A stretch of 64,000 nt of DNA from the NCBI GenBank assembly GCA_963712565.1, contig CAVQIP010000072.1, positions 1 to 64,000 of the forward strand, written 5' to 3'. Every line of letters begins with the position of its first letter. Within the stretch, counting starts at the first letter, position 1. Under the pieces are notes generated by a model that was not told the DNA's origin, did not search any database, and saw nothing but the letters and a program-made list of their open reading frames with translations. The translations under genes were made by a program, and so were the position numbers. Origin of the DNA: VAZQ01 sp963712565. Its GTDB lineage: Bacteria; Pseudomonadota; Alphaproteobacteria; Rhizobiales; Xanthobacteraceae. Shown in pieces: positions 31,773-40,432 of the stretch.

Positions 31773-33146
31773 TCACCCGCGTAAGAATGAAAGATCGGTT
31801 CTGCCATCGTAAAGCGTTCGCAGCCGTGCGAGCGCCTGCTGCGTGCGCGCGTCGTCCCAGCTACCGTGCCGGGCATTGAGCACGAACTTCTCCTCGATGT
31901 CGGCGCGGGTGAGCGGCTCGTGCGCGCCGCCGCGCATGTGCGGTTGGCGCTCCTCGAGCACGCGGCCGTCGGCGAACACGGCGCGGATGTGGCCGGTGAA
32001 ATTCTTCGGGTAGGGATTGTCCGGATCGATGCGGTAGCCGACTTTCGCCGCCAGCGCGAGCACGGCAGCCTCCTGCACCGCATCGTCGGTGAAGGCGTCG
32101 AGCCCGACATTGCCGTGCACGAAGGCGCGCGCGATGCAATAGGGCGTGGAGAATTTCCCGGCGTAACCGTTGGGCGGGCGCTGCTTGGCGGCGAGCGGCT
32201 CCCATAGCCTGTGCACCGTTCCTTCGCCGACCTCGCAGACCATTTCCGCGACCTCCTGAGCCCTGACGCCGCGCGCGGCGAGCCGTCGCGCGCAGTCGAT
32301 ATAGGGGTGGGTCATGGTCCCGCACGGATAGGGTTTGAAGGCGAGGGTCTGGGCCGCCCAGCGCGCGCCGAAATCGCCGGTGAGCGCGTCGTAGTCGCCC
32401 GTGGTGGTGCGGGCGAAGCCGTGGAACAGGCCGTGCGCGCCTTCGAACACGGTGCGCGGGCCGACGAAGCCGGCACGCGCCAAGAGCGCCGCGCGCAGGC
32501 CCGATTGCGCTGCCCAGCCCGCGTGCAGCCGCTTGGTCCAGGCGCCTTCGGCGAGGTATTCGATGATGCCGCCGGCCATTGAGCCGGCGATGCCGAGCGC
32601 GTCGACGAGTTGGCGCGGGGTGAGTCTGAGCGCGGCGCCGACGCCGGCAGCCGCCGCCATGGCGCCGAACACGGCGGTGGGATGAAAGCCCGCCGCGTGC
32701 ACCGCCTTCGGCGTCACGACGCTGAGGCGGCAGATCACCTCCACGCCGACCGCGATGCCCAGCAGTGCCGGCGGCCCGCCGCCATCGTAACGCTCGCAGG
32801 CCGCCAGCACCGCCGGCACGATGACGGCGCCGGCATGCACTGGGCCGCCCTCGAAGGTGTCGTCGAAATCCTCGCCATGCGCGGCCGTGCCGTTGACGAA
32901 GGCGGCCCCGGCCGCGCTCAGGCGGCGCGCATGCCCGATCGCGGTGCAGGGCCCTTCGTCGTCCCAGCCCGCGAGCGCCGAGGTCACGTAACTCTCGTTG
33001 CGCGCGGTGAGGCAGAGGCCGACGACGTCGACCGCCAAGTCTTCGCATTTGCGGCGCACAGCCGGCGGCAGGCGCGCGGGATCGAGCGCCGCGATCTTGT
33101 GCGCCAAAATCTCGGCGACCGAGGTCTCGGGAAGAGAGGCGTCCAT
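31773..33146 (-). CDS. MmgE/PrpD-family protein
   Basis: A 457-residue all-alpha/MmgE-PrpD fold protein. It has NGTAAHGEDFDDTFEGGPVH near residue 85 (the family's conserved His/Asp region), AGSMAGGIIEYLAEGAWTKR, YPCGTMTHPYID and a C-terminal VLNARHGSWDD. The family includes 2-methylcitrate dehydratase, cis-aconitate decarboxylase and iminodisuccinate epimerase, so a dehydratase, decarboxylase or epimerase acting on a polycarboxylate is likely. The gene begins 3 bases after the ABC permease stop and ends 6 bases before the SDR start, strongly suggesting that the imported ligand is its substrate (inference). Confidence 0.87.
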   Translation of the reverse strand: MDASLPETSVAEILAHKIAALDPARLPPAVRRKCEDLAVDVVGLCLTARNESYVTSALAGWDDEGPCTAIGHARRLSAAGAAFVNGTAAHGEDFDDTFEGGPVHAGAVIVPAVLAACERYDGGGPPALLGIAVGVEVICRLSVVTPKAVHAAGFHPTAVFGAMAAAAGVGAALRLTPRQLVDALGIAGSMAGGIIEYLAEGAWTKRLHAGWAAQSGLRAALLARAGFVGPRTVFEGAHGLFHGFARTTTGDYDALTGDFGARWAAQTLAFKPYPCGTMTHPYIDCARRLAARGVRAQEVAEMVCEVGEGTVHRLWEPLAAKQRPPNGYAGKFSTPYCIARAFVHGNVGLDAFTDDAVQEAAVLALAAKVGYRIDPDNPYPKNFTGHIRAVFADGRVLEERQPHMRGGAHEPLTRADIEEKFVLNARHGSWDDARTQQALARLRTLYDGRTDLSFLRG

Positions 33147-33149
33147 GGA

Positions 33150-34868
33150 TCAGGCGTTGCGCAGGCGGGCCTCGCCGAAGCCGGGAATGCGGTTGACCGC
33201 GATGACGACCGCGAAGGTGATTGCCAGCATGATCAGGCCGAGCACCGAGATCGCGCCGAGGTCGCCCAACTCGTTGAGATCGAAGATCAGCACCGAGATC
33301 ACCTTGGTCTCCGAGGTGAACAGCATGATGGCGGCCGACAATTCGCGGATGACGCCGACGAAGATGAAGCACCAGGTCGCGATCACGCTCGTTCGCAGGA
33401 GCGGGGCGGTGATGTCGCGCAACGTGCGCAGCCGCGTCGAGCCGAGGATCCGGCTGGCGTCCTCGAGATCGGTATGCACGGAGCGGAACGCCGACTGCAG
33501 CTGCTGGTAGGCGGCAGGCAGCGCGATGGTCACGAACGCGAGCAGCAGGATCCACAGCGTGCCATAGAGCACGAATGGCGGCCGCGCGTAGCTCAGGAAC
33601 AGGCCGACGCCGAGCACGATGCCCGGGATGGCGACCGGCGCGGTCGCGAGGAAGCCGAGCGCGCGGTAGCCGCGGATCGCGCGCCGCGTCGTGACATAGG
33701 CGATCACCAGCGCCATGATCGTTCCGATGGTCGCCGACGCGACGCCGAGCACGAACGTGTTCTTGACCGCGAGCTTGGTCGCCGACAATTCGAAGAACAC
33801 GAAGTGGATATTGTGCAGCGTGAAATTATCGAACGTAACAAACGAAGTGGCGACTCGCGAGAAGGTCGCATTTAGCAACGCGCCGTAGGGCAAGAACACC
33901 GGGCACAGGAGGATGAAGAACACGAAGGCGATCGCCGCCCATTTCAGCGCGCCGAGCCGAATGAGCCTCGGGTCGCCCTGCTTGCCGCCCACGACCGAAT
34001 AGCCACGACGGCCGAGCACGAGGTGCTCGGCGCGCAGCAATACAACGGTGAGGACGAGCAGCGGCACCGAGGCCGCCGCCGCAAGCTCGGGCTTGGGCGG
34101 ATAATTGAACAGGCTCCAGATTTTGGTCGTCATGGTGTGGAAGCCGGCCGGGATGGCCAGGATCGCCGGCGAGCCGAACAGCGTCATCGCCTGCAGGAAG
34201 GCGACCAGCGCGCCGGCCAGCAGCGCGGGCAGCGCGAGCGGAATCGTGATGCGCCGGGCCGTCGTCCAGGTGCGGCCGCCGAGGATCGAGGAGGCGTCCT
34301 CGAGGTCGCCGGGAATGCGGTCGAGCGCATTGGCGAGCAGCACGAACACGTAGGGGAAGGTGTAGCAGGAGATCACGAAGATCAGGCCGGCCAGCGAATA
34401 GATGTTTAAGAGGTGCTCGTCCGCCGGCGCGCCGGTCACCGCCCGGTAGACCTTGTTGAGGAGGCCGCTGTTCGGCGCCGCCAACAGTTCCCAGGCGATG
34501 GCGCCAAGAAAGGGAGGGGTCACGAAAGACGCCGTGACCAGCGCGCGCACGGTTCGGCGCAGCGGCATGTCGGTGCGCGCGACCAGCCATCCCATGGGCG
34601 CGGCGAAACCGCAACAGATGATGCTCGAGCTCGTCGCCAGGATCAGCGTCGTCATCAACGGATCGACGAAGACCGGGTCGGTGACCAGCGTCCTGAAGTT
34701 GTCGAGCGTGAAGGCGCCGCTGCGGTCGACGAGGCTGTAATAGACCAGCCAGGACATCGGCAGGATGATCAGCACGCACAACAGCGCGGCGAACAGGAGC
34801 AGGATCGGCCACGAGAGATCGACCTTGAGCCTGCGCGGCACGACCACGGCGGGCAATGCGATGGTCAT
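33150..34868 (-). CDS. Fused two-domain ABC permease (FbpB/AfuB type)
   Basis: A 572-residue inner-membrane protein made of two homologous permease halves with about twelve helices. Each half has its own EAA loop: LEDASSILGGRTWTTARRI then TIPLALPALLAG in the first half, and LEDASRILGSTRLRTLRDI then TAPLLRTSVIA in the second. This architecture is typical of Fe(3+)/putrescine/2-aminoethylphosphonate-type importers and forms the complete channel by itself. It belongs with the ATPase at 38274 and the three receptors at 34878-38228, all transcribed leftwards. The stop is 3 bases before the MmgE/PrpD start. Confidence 0.9.
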   Translation of the reverse strand: MTIALPAVVVPRRLKVDLSWPILLLFAALLCVLIILPMSWLVYYSLVDRSGAFTLDNFRTLVTDPVFVDPLMTTLILATSSSIICCGFAAPMGWLVARTDMPLRRTVRALVTASFVTPPFLGAIAWELLAAPNSGLLNKVYRAVTGAPADEHLLNIYSLAGLIFVISCYTFPYVFVLLANALDRIPGDLEDASSILGGRTWTTARRITIPLALPALLAGALVAFLQAMTLFGSPAILAIPAGFHTMTTKIWSLFNYPPKPELAAAASVPLLVLTVVLLRAEHLVLGRRGYSVVGGKQGDPRLIRLGALKWAAIAFVFFILLCPVFLPYGALLNATFSRVATSFVTFDNFTLHNIHFVFFELSATKLAVKNTFVLGVASATIGTIMALVIAYVTTRRAIRGYRALGFLATAPVAIPGIVLGVGLFLSYARPPFVLYGTLWILLLAFVTIALPAAYQQLQSAFRSVHTDLEDASRILGSTRLRTLRDITAPLLRTSVIATWCFIFVGVIRELSAAIMLFTSETKVISVLIFDLNELGDLGAISVLGLIMLAITFAVVIAVNRIPGFGEARLRNA

Positions 34869-34877
34869 GACCGGCGA

Positions 34878-35972
34878 TCACACCTTGAAGATCCGCGCGT
34901 AGTGCGCCTTTATCTCCTCGGCCATCTTCTCGACGCCCTCGGGGTCCTCCTTCATCAGCTTGATCTCGGAGAGCTTGCGCAGGCCGCCGGGCTTTTCCAC
35001 CGTCTGTTGATGCGGCGAATACTGGCGGGCCCAGTCGACCAGCAGCTGCTGCGCCTCGCGCGAGTGCATCCAGTTCTGGAACAGGCGCGCGGCATTCGGG
35101 TTGGGAGCCGCCTTGAACACCGCGCTCGGCCCGGTGGCGAGCGGCGTCCCCTCCTCGGGATAGACGATCTCGACCGGCTGGCCTTCCTCCTTGTAGCGGA
35201 TGACGAGATAGCCGGCGCCGTCCACCATGACCGCGCGCTCTCCGAGCGCGATCTTCTTGGGCGTGTCGGTAGCCGACTGGACCTGCAGGACCCGCTGCTT
35301 GGCAAGCTTCTCGAAGTATTCCCAGCCGAGCTCGCGCGCGGTCTGCATGGTCGCGTTCATGATCGTGCCGCTGTAGGCGGGATGCGCCTTGACCATTTTG
35401 CCCGCCCATTTCGGATCGAGCAGGTCGGCAAAGCTCTTCGGCGCCTCCTCCTTCTTCACCAGATTGGTGTTGTAGGCGAGCGGAGAGATCAGGATCCGCG
35501 TCGTGATGTGCAGCGCTTCCGGGTCATAATATTTCGGCTCGAAATGCTTGGCGACCTCCTCCGGCATGTACGGCGCGAGCCAACCGTTGCGCTTCCACGC
35601 CAGGCAATGCGCCTGGTCCGCGGTGTTGACCACGTCGACAGCGTGGATGTTGCCGCCGTATTCCTGGCTGATCCGGGTGAAGATGCGCTCGGCGCCGGAG
35701 CGCTCGACGCGCACCGCGATGCCGGGAAACTTGCCCTCGAATGTCTGCGCCAGCCGCTGCGCGAACGCCAGATCCATGGCGGTGTAGAAGGCGAGCTTGC
35801 CCTCCTTCTTGGCCGCCTCGACCAGCGCCGGCGTGATCGGCTCGGCCGCCGGTGCGCGCGATTGAGCCTGCGCGGACGGTGCGAACCCGCCGGCCTGCGA
35901 GCCGACGGCAGCGGCGGCGACCGCGGCCGACGCCTTGAGCAGGCCGCGTCTGGAGTATCGAATCGTGGCCAT
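34878..35972 (-). CDS. FbpA/AfuA-type ABC substrate-binding protein, paralogue 3 of 3
   Basis: A 364-residue receptor with Tat-like signal YSRRGLLKASAAVAAAAVG, then AKKEGKLAFYTAMDLAFAQR, VRVERSGAERIFTRISQEY, VVNTADQAHCLAWKR and LLDPKWAGKMVKAHPAYSG. It shares this whole layout with the two genes upstream but is the most divergent of the three. ATG 35972 follows GGGAGGACA; the frame to 36008 overlaps the preceding gene's stop and is not needed. It lies 9 bases before the permease, so it is the receptor nearest the membrane component. The ligand may be an iron chelate or a small carboxylate or phosphonate; the family alone does not decide. Confidence 0.88.
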   Translation of the reverse strand: MATIRYSRRGLLKASAAVAAAAVGSQAGGFAPSAQAQSRAPAAEPITPALVEAAKKEGKLAFYTAMDLAFAQRLAQTFEGKFPGIAVRVERSGAERIFTRISQEYGGNIHAVDVVNTADQAHCLAWKRNGWLAPYMPEEVAKHFEPKYYDPEALHITTRILISPLAYNTNLVKKEEAPKSFADLLDPKWAGKMVKAHPAYSGTIMNATMQTARELGWEYFEKLAKQRVLQVQSATDTPKKIALGERAVMVDGAGYLVIRYKEEGQPVEIVYPEEGTPLATGPSAVFKAAPNPNAARLFQNWMHSREAQQLLVDWARQYSPHQQTVEKPGGLRKLSEIKLMKEDPEGVEKMAEEIKAHYARIFKV

Positions 35973-36004
35973 TGTGTCCTCCCAGTCGGGATCGGGCGGC
36001 GCCG

Positions 36005-37099
36005 TCAAACGCCGAATAACTTGCTGTAGCGCGCCTTGATCTCGCCGCTCATCTTGTCGACGCCGGCGGGGTCCTCTTTCATGGTCTTGATGTCGCGCAA
36101 AGGCTTGCGGCCGGCTTTTTCCTTGACCAACGGGTGCATCGACCGCAACGCGCCGAAATCAACGATGAGTTGCTGGCACTCGACCGTGAAGCAGTAGCAC
36201 TGAAATAGTCGCGCCGCGTTCGGATTGGGGGCATTCTTGAAGATTGCGTTCGGGCCTACTACGGTCGGGATGCCTTCGGTCGGATAGACGATCTCGATCG
36301 GTCGGCCGGCCTCCTTGGTTTGCAGCACGTTGTATTCGCCGCCATCCGCCATCACCGCGCGCTCGCCGAGCGCGAGCTTCTTGGGCGGATCGGTTGCGGA
36401 CTGCACCTGCATGACTTTCTGCTTGGCGAGCTTCTCCAGATATTCCCAACCGAGCTCGCGCACGATCTGATAAGTCGCGGTGAGGATGGTTCCGCTGTAG
36501 GCGGGATGCGCCTTGACGATCTTGCCCGTCCATTTCGGATCGAGGAGGTCGGCGAAGCTCTTGGGCGCCTCTTCGGCCTTGACCAGGTTGGTGTTGTAGG
36601 CGACCGCGCTCAAGCTCACGCGGAAGCTCGCGAACATTCCATCCGGATCCTTGTGATCCGCAGGATAGTGCCTGGCGACGTCCTCGGGCGCGAACGGCGC
36701 CAGCAGTCCGTCGCGCTTCCATGCGATGAAATGCGCGGCGTCCGACGAATTGACCACGTCGACGCCGTAGATGCGGCTCGCATATTCCTGACCGATGCGC
36801 TGGAACACGCGCTCGGCGCCGGTGCGCTCGACACGCACCGCGATGCCGGGGAACCGGGCCTCAAACGATTTCGCGATCTTTTCGGCCAGCGGCAGGTCGA
36901 CGGAGGTGTAGTAGTTGACCTTTCCCTCCGCTCTCGCCGCTTCGATCAGTTTCGGCGTGATTGCGGTCGGCTCGGGTGTCACCGCCTGCGCTTGCGCACG
37001 GGGGAGCAACCTGCCGGCACCATGGGAGACCAATACGCCGCCGGCAGTCACGACCGACGCCCCGAGCAGGGCGCGTCTGGAGAAGCGCAGCTTGGCCAT
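36005..37099 (-). CDS. FbpA/AfuA-type ABC substrate-binding protein, paralogue 2 of 3
   Basis: A 364-residue receptor with Tat-like signal FSRRALLGASVVTAGGVLV (Arg-Arg at 8-9), then ARAEGKVNYYTSVDLPLAEK, VRVERTGAERVFQRIGQEY, VVNSSDAAHFIAWKRDG and LLDPKWTGKIVKAHPAYSG, and the C-terminal EIKARYSKLFGV shared with paralogue 1. It carries an extra Cys pair in ARLFQCYCFTVECQQ not seen in paralogue 3. The codon usage and composition match the neighbours. It sits between the other two receptors, 32 bases upstream of paralogue 3. Confidence 0.88.
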   Translation of the reverse strand: MAKLRFSRRALLGASVVTAGGVLVSHGAGRLLPRAQAQAVTPEPTAITPKLIEAARAEGKVNYYTSVDLPLAEKIAKSFEARFPGIAVRVERTGAERVFQRIGQEYASRIYGVDVVNSSDAAHFIAWKRDGLLAPFAPEDVARHYPADHKDPDGMFASFRVSLSAVAYNTNLVKAEEAPKSFADLLDPKWTGKIVKAHPAYSGTILTATYQIVRELGWEYLEKLAKQKVMQVQSATDPPKKLALGERAVMADGGEYNVLQTKEAGRPIEIVYPTEGIPTVVGPNAIFKNAPNPNAARLFQCYCFTVECQQLIVDFGALRSMHPLVKEKAGRKPLRDIKTMKEDPAGVDKMSGEIKARYSKLFGV

Positions 37100-37163
37100 C
37101 GTTCACCTCTTGCGGCCGTCCGGCGTGCGCATCAGGATGACCGGCCCGGAACTTTCACCGGCA

Positions 37164-38228
37164 TCACACCCCGAACAGCTTGCTGTAGCGCGCCTTGATC
37201 TGCTCGCTCATCTTCTCCACTGCCGCCGGGTCGTCCTTCATCTTCTTGATCTCGCTGAACGGCTTGCGGCCGGGCTTCTCCTTGACCTGCGGGTGCAACG
37301 AGCGCAGACCGCCGACATCGACGATGAGCTGCTGCGCCTCGGGCGAGAAGCAGAAGCTCTGGAACAGGCGCGCCGCGTTGGGATTGGGCGCGTTCTTGAA
37401 CATCGCATTGGGGCCGACGATGAGCGGCGAGCCCTCGGTCGCGTAGACGATCTCGACCGGGTTGCCCTTCTCCTTCTCGACGAACATGTTGTACTCGTTG
37501 CCGTCGGCCATCACCGCCCGCTCGCCGAGCGCGAGCTTCTTGGGCGGGTCGGCCGAGGACTGCACCTGCAGCACCTTCTGCTTGGCGAGCTTCTCGAAAT
37601 ATTCCCATCCCAGATCGCGCGACATCTGGTAGGTGGCGGTCATGATGGTGCCGCTGTAGCTCGGATGCGCCTTGACGATCTTGCCGGTCCATTTCGGATC
37701 GAGCAGGTCGGCGTAGCTCTTGGGCGCGTCCGCCGCCTTCACCAGATTGGTGTTGTAGCCGATGACGCAGACCCAGGCGCGGAAGGTCGCGAACATGCCG
37801 TCCGGATCCTTGTGCTCGCTGGGATAATACTTGGCCACGTCCTCCGGCAGATAGGGCTCGAGGATGCCTTCGCGCTTCCAGACGATGAAATGGGCGGCGT
37901 CGGATGAATTGACCACGTCGACGGCATGTATCCGGCTGGCATATTCCTGACCGATGCGCTGGAACACGCGCTCGGCGCCGGTGCGCTCGACGCGCACCGC
38001 GATGTCCGGATATTTCGCTTCGAACGCTTTCGCTATCTTCTCGGCGAGCGGCAGGTCGATGGAGGTGTAATAGACGACCTTGCCCTCCTTCTTCGCGGCC
38101 TCGATCAGTTGCGGGGTGACCGCGCTGGCCGCTGGCGCCGCCGACGCGACCGAAGCGAGCACGCTCGACGCCGCCAGCGCCGTCGAGCCCTGCAGCAGCT
38201 CCCGCCTGGAAAATATCGGCTTGGTCAT
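37164..38228 (-). CDS. FbpA/AfuA-type ABC substrate-binding protein, paralogue 1 of 3
   Basis: A 354-residue receptor with Tat-like signal FSRRELLQGSTALAASSVL, then AKKEGKVVYYTSIDLPLAEK, VRVERTGAERVFQRIGQEY, VVNSSDAAHFIVWKREG and LLDPKWTGKIVKAHPSYSG. It ends EQIKARYSKLFGV, almost the same as paralogue 2, showing that these two derive from a recent duplication. The start ATG 38228 follows CAGAGGAGACGACC. It is separated by 45 bases from the ATPase gene upstream and is first of the three receptors in the operon. Confidence 0.88.
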   Translation of the reverse strand: MTKPIFSRRELLQGSTALAASSVLASVASAAPAASAVTPQLIEAAKKEGKVVYYTSIDLPLAEKIAKAFEAKYPDIAVRVERTGAERVFQRIGQEYASRIHAVDVVNSSDAAHFIVWKREGILEPYLPEDVAKYYPSEHKDPDGMFATFRAWVCVIGYNTNLVKAADAPKSYADLLDPKWTGKIVKAHPSYSGTIMTATYQMSRDLGWEYFEKLAKQKVLQVQSSADPPKKLALGERAVMADGNEYNMFVEKEKGNPVEIVYATEGSPLIVGPNAMFKNAPNPNAARLFQSFCFSPEAQQLIVDVGGLRSLHPQVKEKPGRKPFSEIKKMKDDPAAVEKMSEQIKARYSKLFGV

Positions 38229-38273
38229 GGTCGTCTCCTCTGCAGCTCGTGTTCTGTTTCCGGATTCCCGGCC

Positions 38274-39335
38274 TCATCCGCTGAGCACGCGGCAGCGGTC
38301 CGGCGGCAGATAGAGCCAGACCGCGGTTCCCTGGGGAATGTTCTCGGCCGCCGATGCCACCACGCGCAACTGGGTGCCGTCCGGCACCTCCACCAGATAG
38401 TCGCGGTTCGCGCCGAGGAAGACCTGCCGCACCACGGTTCCCGGAACCACGTTGTCCATCGTATCAGGCTTCTTCGCCGAAAGCCGCACCACGTGCTGGC
38501 GCACCGCGATCGCGCCCTCGCTGCCCGCGACAAATTTGCCGCCGCTGCAGCGCAAGGTACCGCCGGCGCACGACAGGTGGCTTTCGTCGCGCGCCCGGCC
38601 CTTGATGACATTGCTGGAGCCGATGAAGCGGGCGACGAATTCCGAGCGCGGCCGTTCGTAGATGTCCTCGGGCGAGCCCGCCTGCTCGATCTTGCCGGCG
38701 TTCATCACTGCGATGACGTCGGCGGTCGTCATCGCTTCCGACTGGTCGTGGGTGACATAGACCGTGGTGTAGCGGTACTCGTCGTGCAGGCGCCGCACCT
38801 CGAAGCGCATCTCCTCGCGGAGATTGGCGTCCAGATTCGAGAGCGGCTCGTCGAGCAGAAGCGTCTCGGGTTCGACCACCAGGGCGCGCGCCAGCGCGAC
38901 GCGCTGCTGCTGACCGCCCGAAAGCTCCCCCGGATAGCGATCGGCGAGCTCGCCGAGATGGGTGGTGTCCAGGATGGCGGCGAGCTTGCGCTTGATGGTA
39001 TCGCGGTCGAGCTTGCGCAGCTCGAGCCCATAGGCGACGTTCTCGGCAACCGTCATGTGCGGCCACAGCGCGTAGCTTTGGAAGATCATCGACATGTTGC
39101 GCCGCTCCGGCGGCATGGTTCGCGCTGGCGAGGATACGAGCTGGTCGCCGACCCGGATCTCGCCGGCGGAAGGCTCGACAAAGCCAGCGATCAGCCGCAG
39201 CGTCGTCGTCTTGCCGCAACCGGAGGGACCGAGCAGGCAGGCGAGCCGGCCGTGCTCGATGGTGAGCGACACGTCGTCGACGACCGCCAGATCGCCGTAG
39301 CGCTTGGTGAGCCCCCGCAATTCAACCGACGCCAC
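38274..39335 (-). CDS. ABC transporter ATP-binding protein with TOBE domain (FbpC/PotA type)
   Basis: A 353-residue ATPase: Walker A GPSGCGKTTT (about residues 36-45), Q-loop IFQSYALWPHMTV, signature LSGGQQQRVALARAL, Walker B TLLLDEPLSNLDANL, H-loop VYVTHDQSEAM. A C-terminal regulatory TOBE-like domain (about residues 240-353) includes VGTVVRQVFLGANRDYLVEV-like beta strands around GTVVRQVFLGANRDY. It is the first gene of the minus-strand operon (ATPase, three receptors, fused permease, MmgE/PrpD, SDR). The 238 bases upstream contain a degenerate repeat at 39490-39545; the promoter is not identified. Confidence 0.9.
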   Translation of the reverse strand: MASVELRGLTKRYGDLAVVDDVSLTIEHGRLACLLGPSGCGKTTTLRLIAGFVEPSAGEIRVGDQLVSSPARTMPPERRNMSMIFQSYALWPHMTVAENVAYGLELRKLDRDTIKRKLAAILDTTHLGELADRYPGELSGGQQQRVALARALVVEPETLLLDEPLSNLDANLREEMRFEVRRLHDEYRYTTVYVTHDQSEAMTTADVIAVMNAGKIEQAGSPEDIYERPRSEFVARFIGSSNVIKGRARDESHLSCAGGTLRCSGGKFVAGSEGAIAVRQHVVRLSAKKPDTMDNVVPGTVVRQVFLGANRDYLVEVPDGTQLRVVASAAENIPQGTAVWLYLPPDRCRVLSG

Positions 39336-39489
39336 GCCCTTGCCTCCTCGACCCTCGACCCGGATTGTCGGCCGCTTTCGTCTCGCGCCTATTGAAACAC
39401 CAAATCGCGGCTCGGCATCCGCGACAGCTTGCCGCCTATTGGCGATTCCCCGTCTTCAGGTCCGAGGACAAGAGCGATCGCACCGCATC

Positions 39490-39545
39490 TTGTCGTCCCC
39501 GCGCAGGCGGGCACCCATATTCCAGAGACCGTGACTGGCACACAC
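39490..39545. repeat. Degenerate GTCGTCCCCGCG-family repeat fragment
   Basis: TTGTCGTCCCCGCGCAGGCG(GGCACCCATATTCCAGAG) matches the left half of the family seen at 7812, 23013 and 43454; the right arm is missing. It lies between the enoyl-CoA hydratase homologue and the importer ATPase. Confidence 0.6.
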
Positions 39546-39573
39546 GATGGCGCCCGGACGACGGCATCGCCCC

Positions 39574-40386
39574 CTATGTCCCGGTGAACCGCGGCTTGCG
39601 CTTCTCCATGAATGCCCGGCGCCCCTCGATGAAGTCGTTGCTGGTGAAACATTGCTCAACCATTTCGGCGCAGCGCGCCACGTTGCGCTTGGATTCATCC
39701 TTGACGACCTCGCCGACGATATATTTGACCGCCTTCACCGTGAGCGGGGCATTGGCGGCGATCATCTCGGCGTAGTTCTTCACATAGGCCTCGAGCTCGG
39801 CCTCTGCCACGACGCGGTTGACGAGACCCATCAGGCGCGCCTCCTCGGTATCGAACTGGCGCGCGGTGAAGAAGATTTCCCGGGCGAAGGCGGGCCCGAC
39901 GATGGCGACGAGCCGGCGTAGGCCGGCATAGGAATAGCCGAGCCCGAGCTTCGCCGCCGGCACCGCGAAGCGCGAGTTGTCGGAGCAGATGCGCAGATCG
40001 CAGCACACCGCCAGCCCGAGCCCGCCGCCGATGCAATAGCCGCGGATCATGGCAATGGTGGGCTTGGGAAACTCCTGCACGCCCGCATAGGCCTTCTCGA
40101 CGGTTGCGTTGTAATGCTTGGTCGCGTCGAGCGTGGCGCGCTCGCTTTCGAACTTCGAGATATCGGCGCCGGAGACGAAGGCCTTGCCGCCGGCTCCGGT
40201 GAGTACGACCACGCGCACCTCGTCATCCTTGGCGAAGTCTTCGAGGATCCGGCTCGTCGCCGCCCACATATCGAGTGATACCGCGTTATGACGCTCGGGA
40301 TTGTTGAAGATCACGTAGCCGACGCGGCCGTCCTTGCGCGAAAGTATCTTGTCGGTCTTGTTCTCGGTCTTGGTTACGTCGTCCAT
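39574..40386 (-). CDS. Enoyl-CoA hydratase/isomerase-family protein
   Basis: A 270-residue crotonase-fold protein with the oxyanion-hole segments GGKAFVSGADISKF and IRGYCIGGGLGLAVCCDLRI. The position of the first catalytic Glu in classical hydratases (usually PE in the FxxPExxLG motif) is FAVPAAKLGLGY here, Ala instead of Glu, so classical hydration is uncertain and another crotonase reaction (isomerisation, hydrolysis, C-C cleavage) is possible. ATG 40386 lies 46 bases downstream of the class III CoA-transferase stop on the same strand, so the two probably act together on an acyl-CoA. Confidence 0.87.
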   Translation of the reverse strand: MDDVTKTENKTDKILSRKDGRVGYVIFNNPERHNAVSLDMWAATSRILEDFAKDDEVRVVVLTGAGGKAFVSGADISKFESERATLDATKHYNATVEKAYAGVQEFPKPTIAMIRGYCIGGGLGLAVCCDLRICSDNSRFAVPAAKLGLGYSYAGLRRLVAIVGPAFAREIFFTARQFDTEEARLMGLVNRVVAEAELEAYVKNYAEMIAANAPLTVKAVKYIVGEVVKDESKRNVARCAEMVEQCFTSNDFIEGRRAFMEKRKPRFTGT

Positions 40387-40432
40387 GGCTTGTCCTCCGC
40401 GCTCGGTTCTTGCGCGTCAATCGTTGCAGATC

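Noticed and set aside
34878..38228. A firm assignment of the three receptors to iron uptake
   Set aside because: The FbpA-like fold also binds phosphonates, putrescine-like compounds and carboxylates. No iron-ligand Tyr pair or Fur box could be identified by eye, and the operon partners point to organic acid metabolism.
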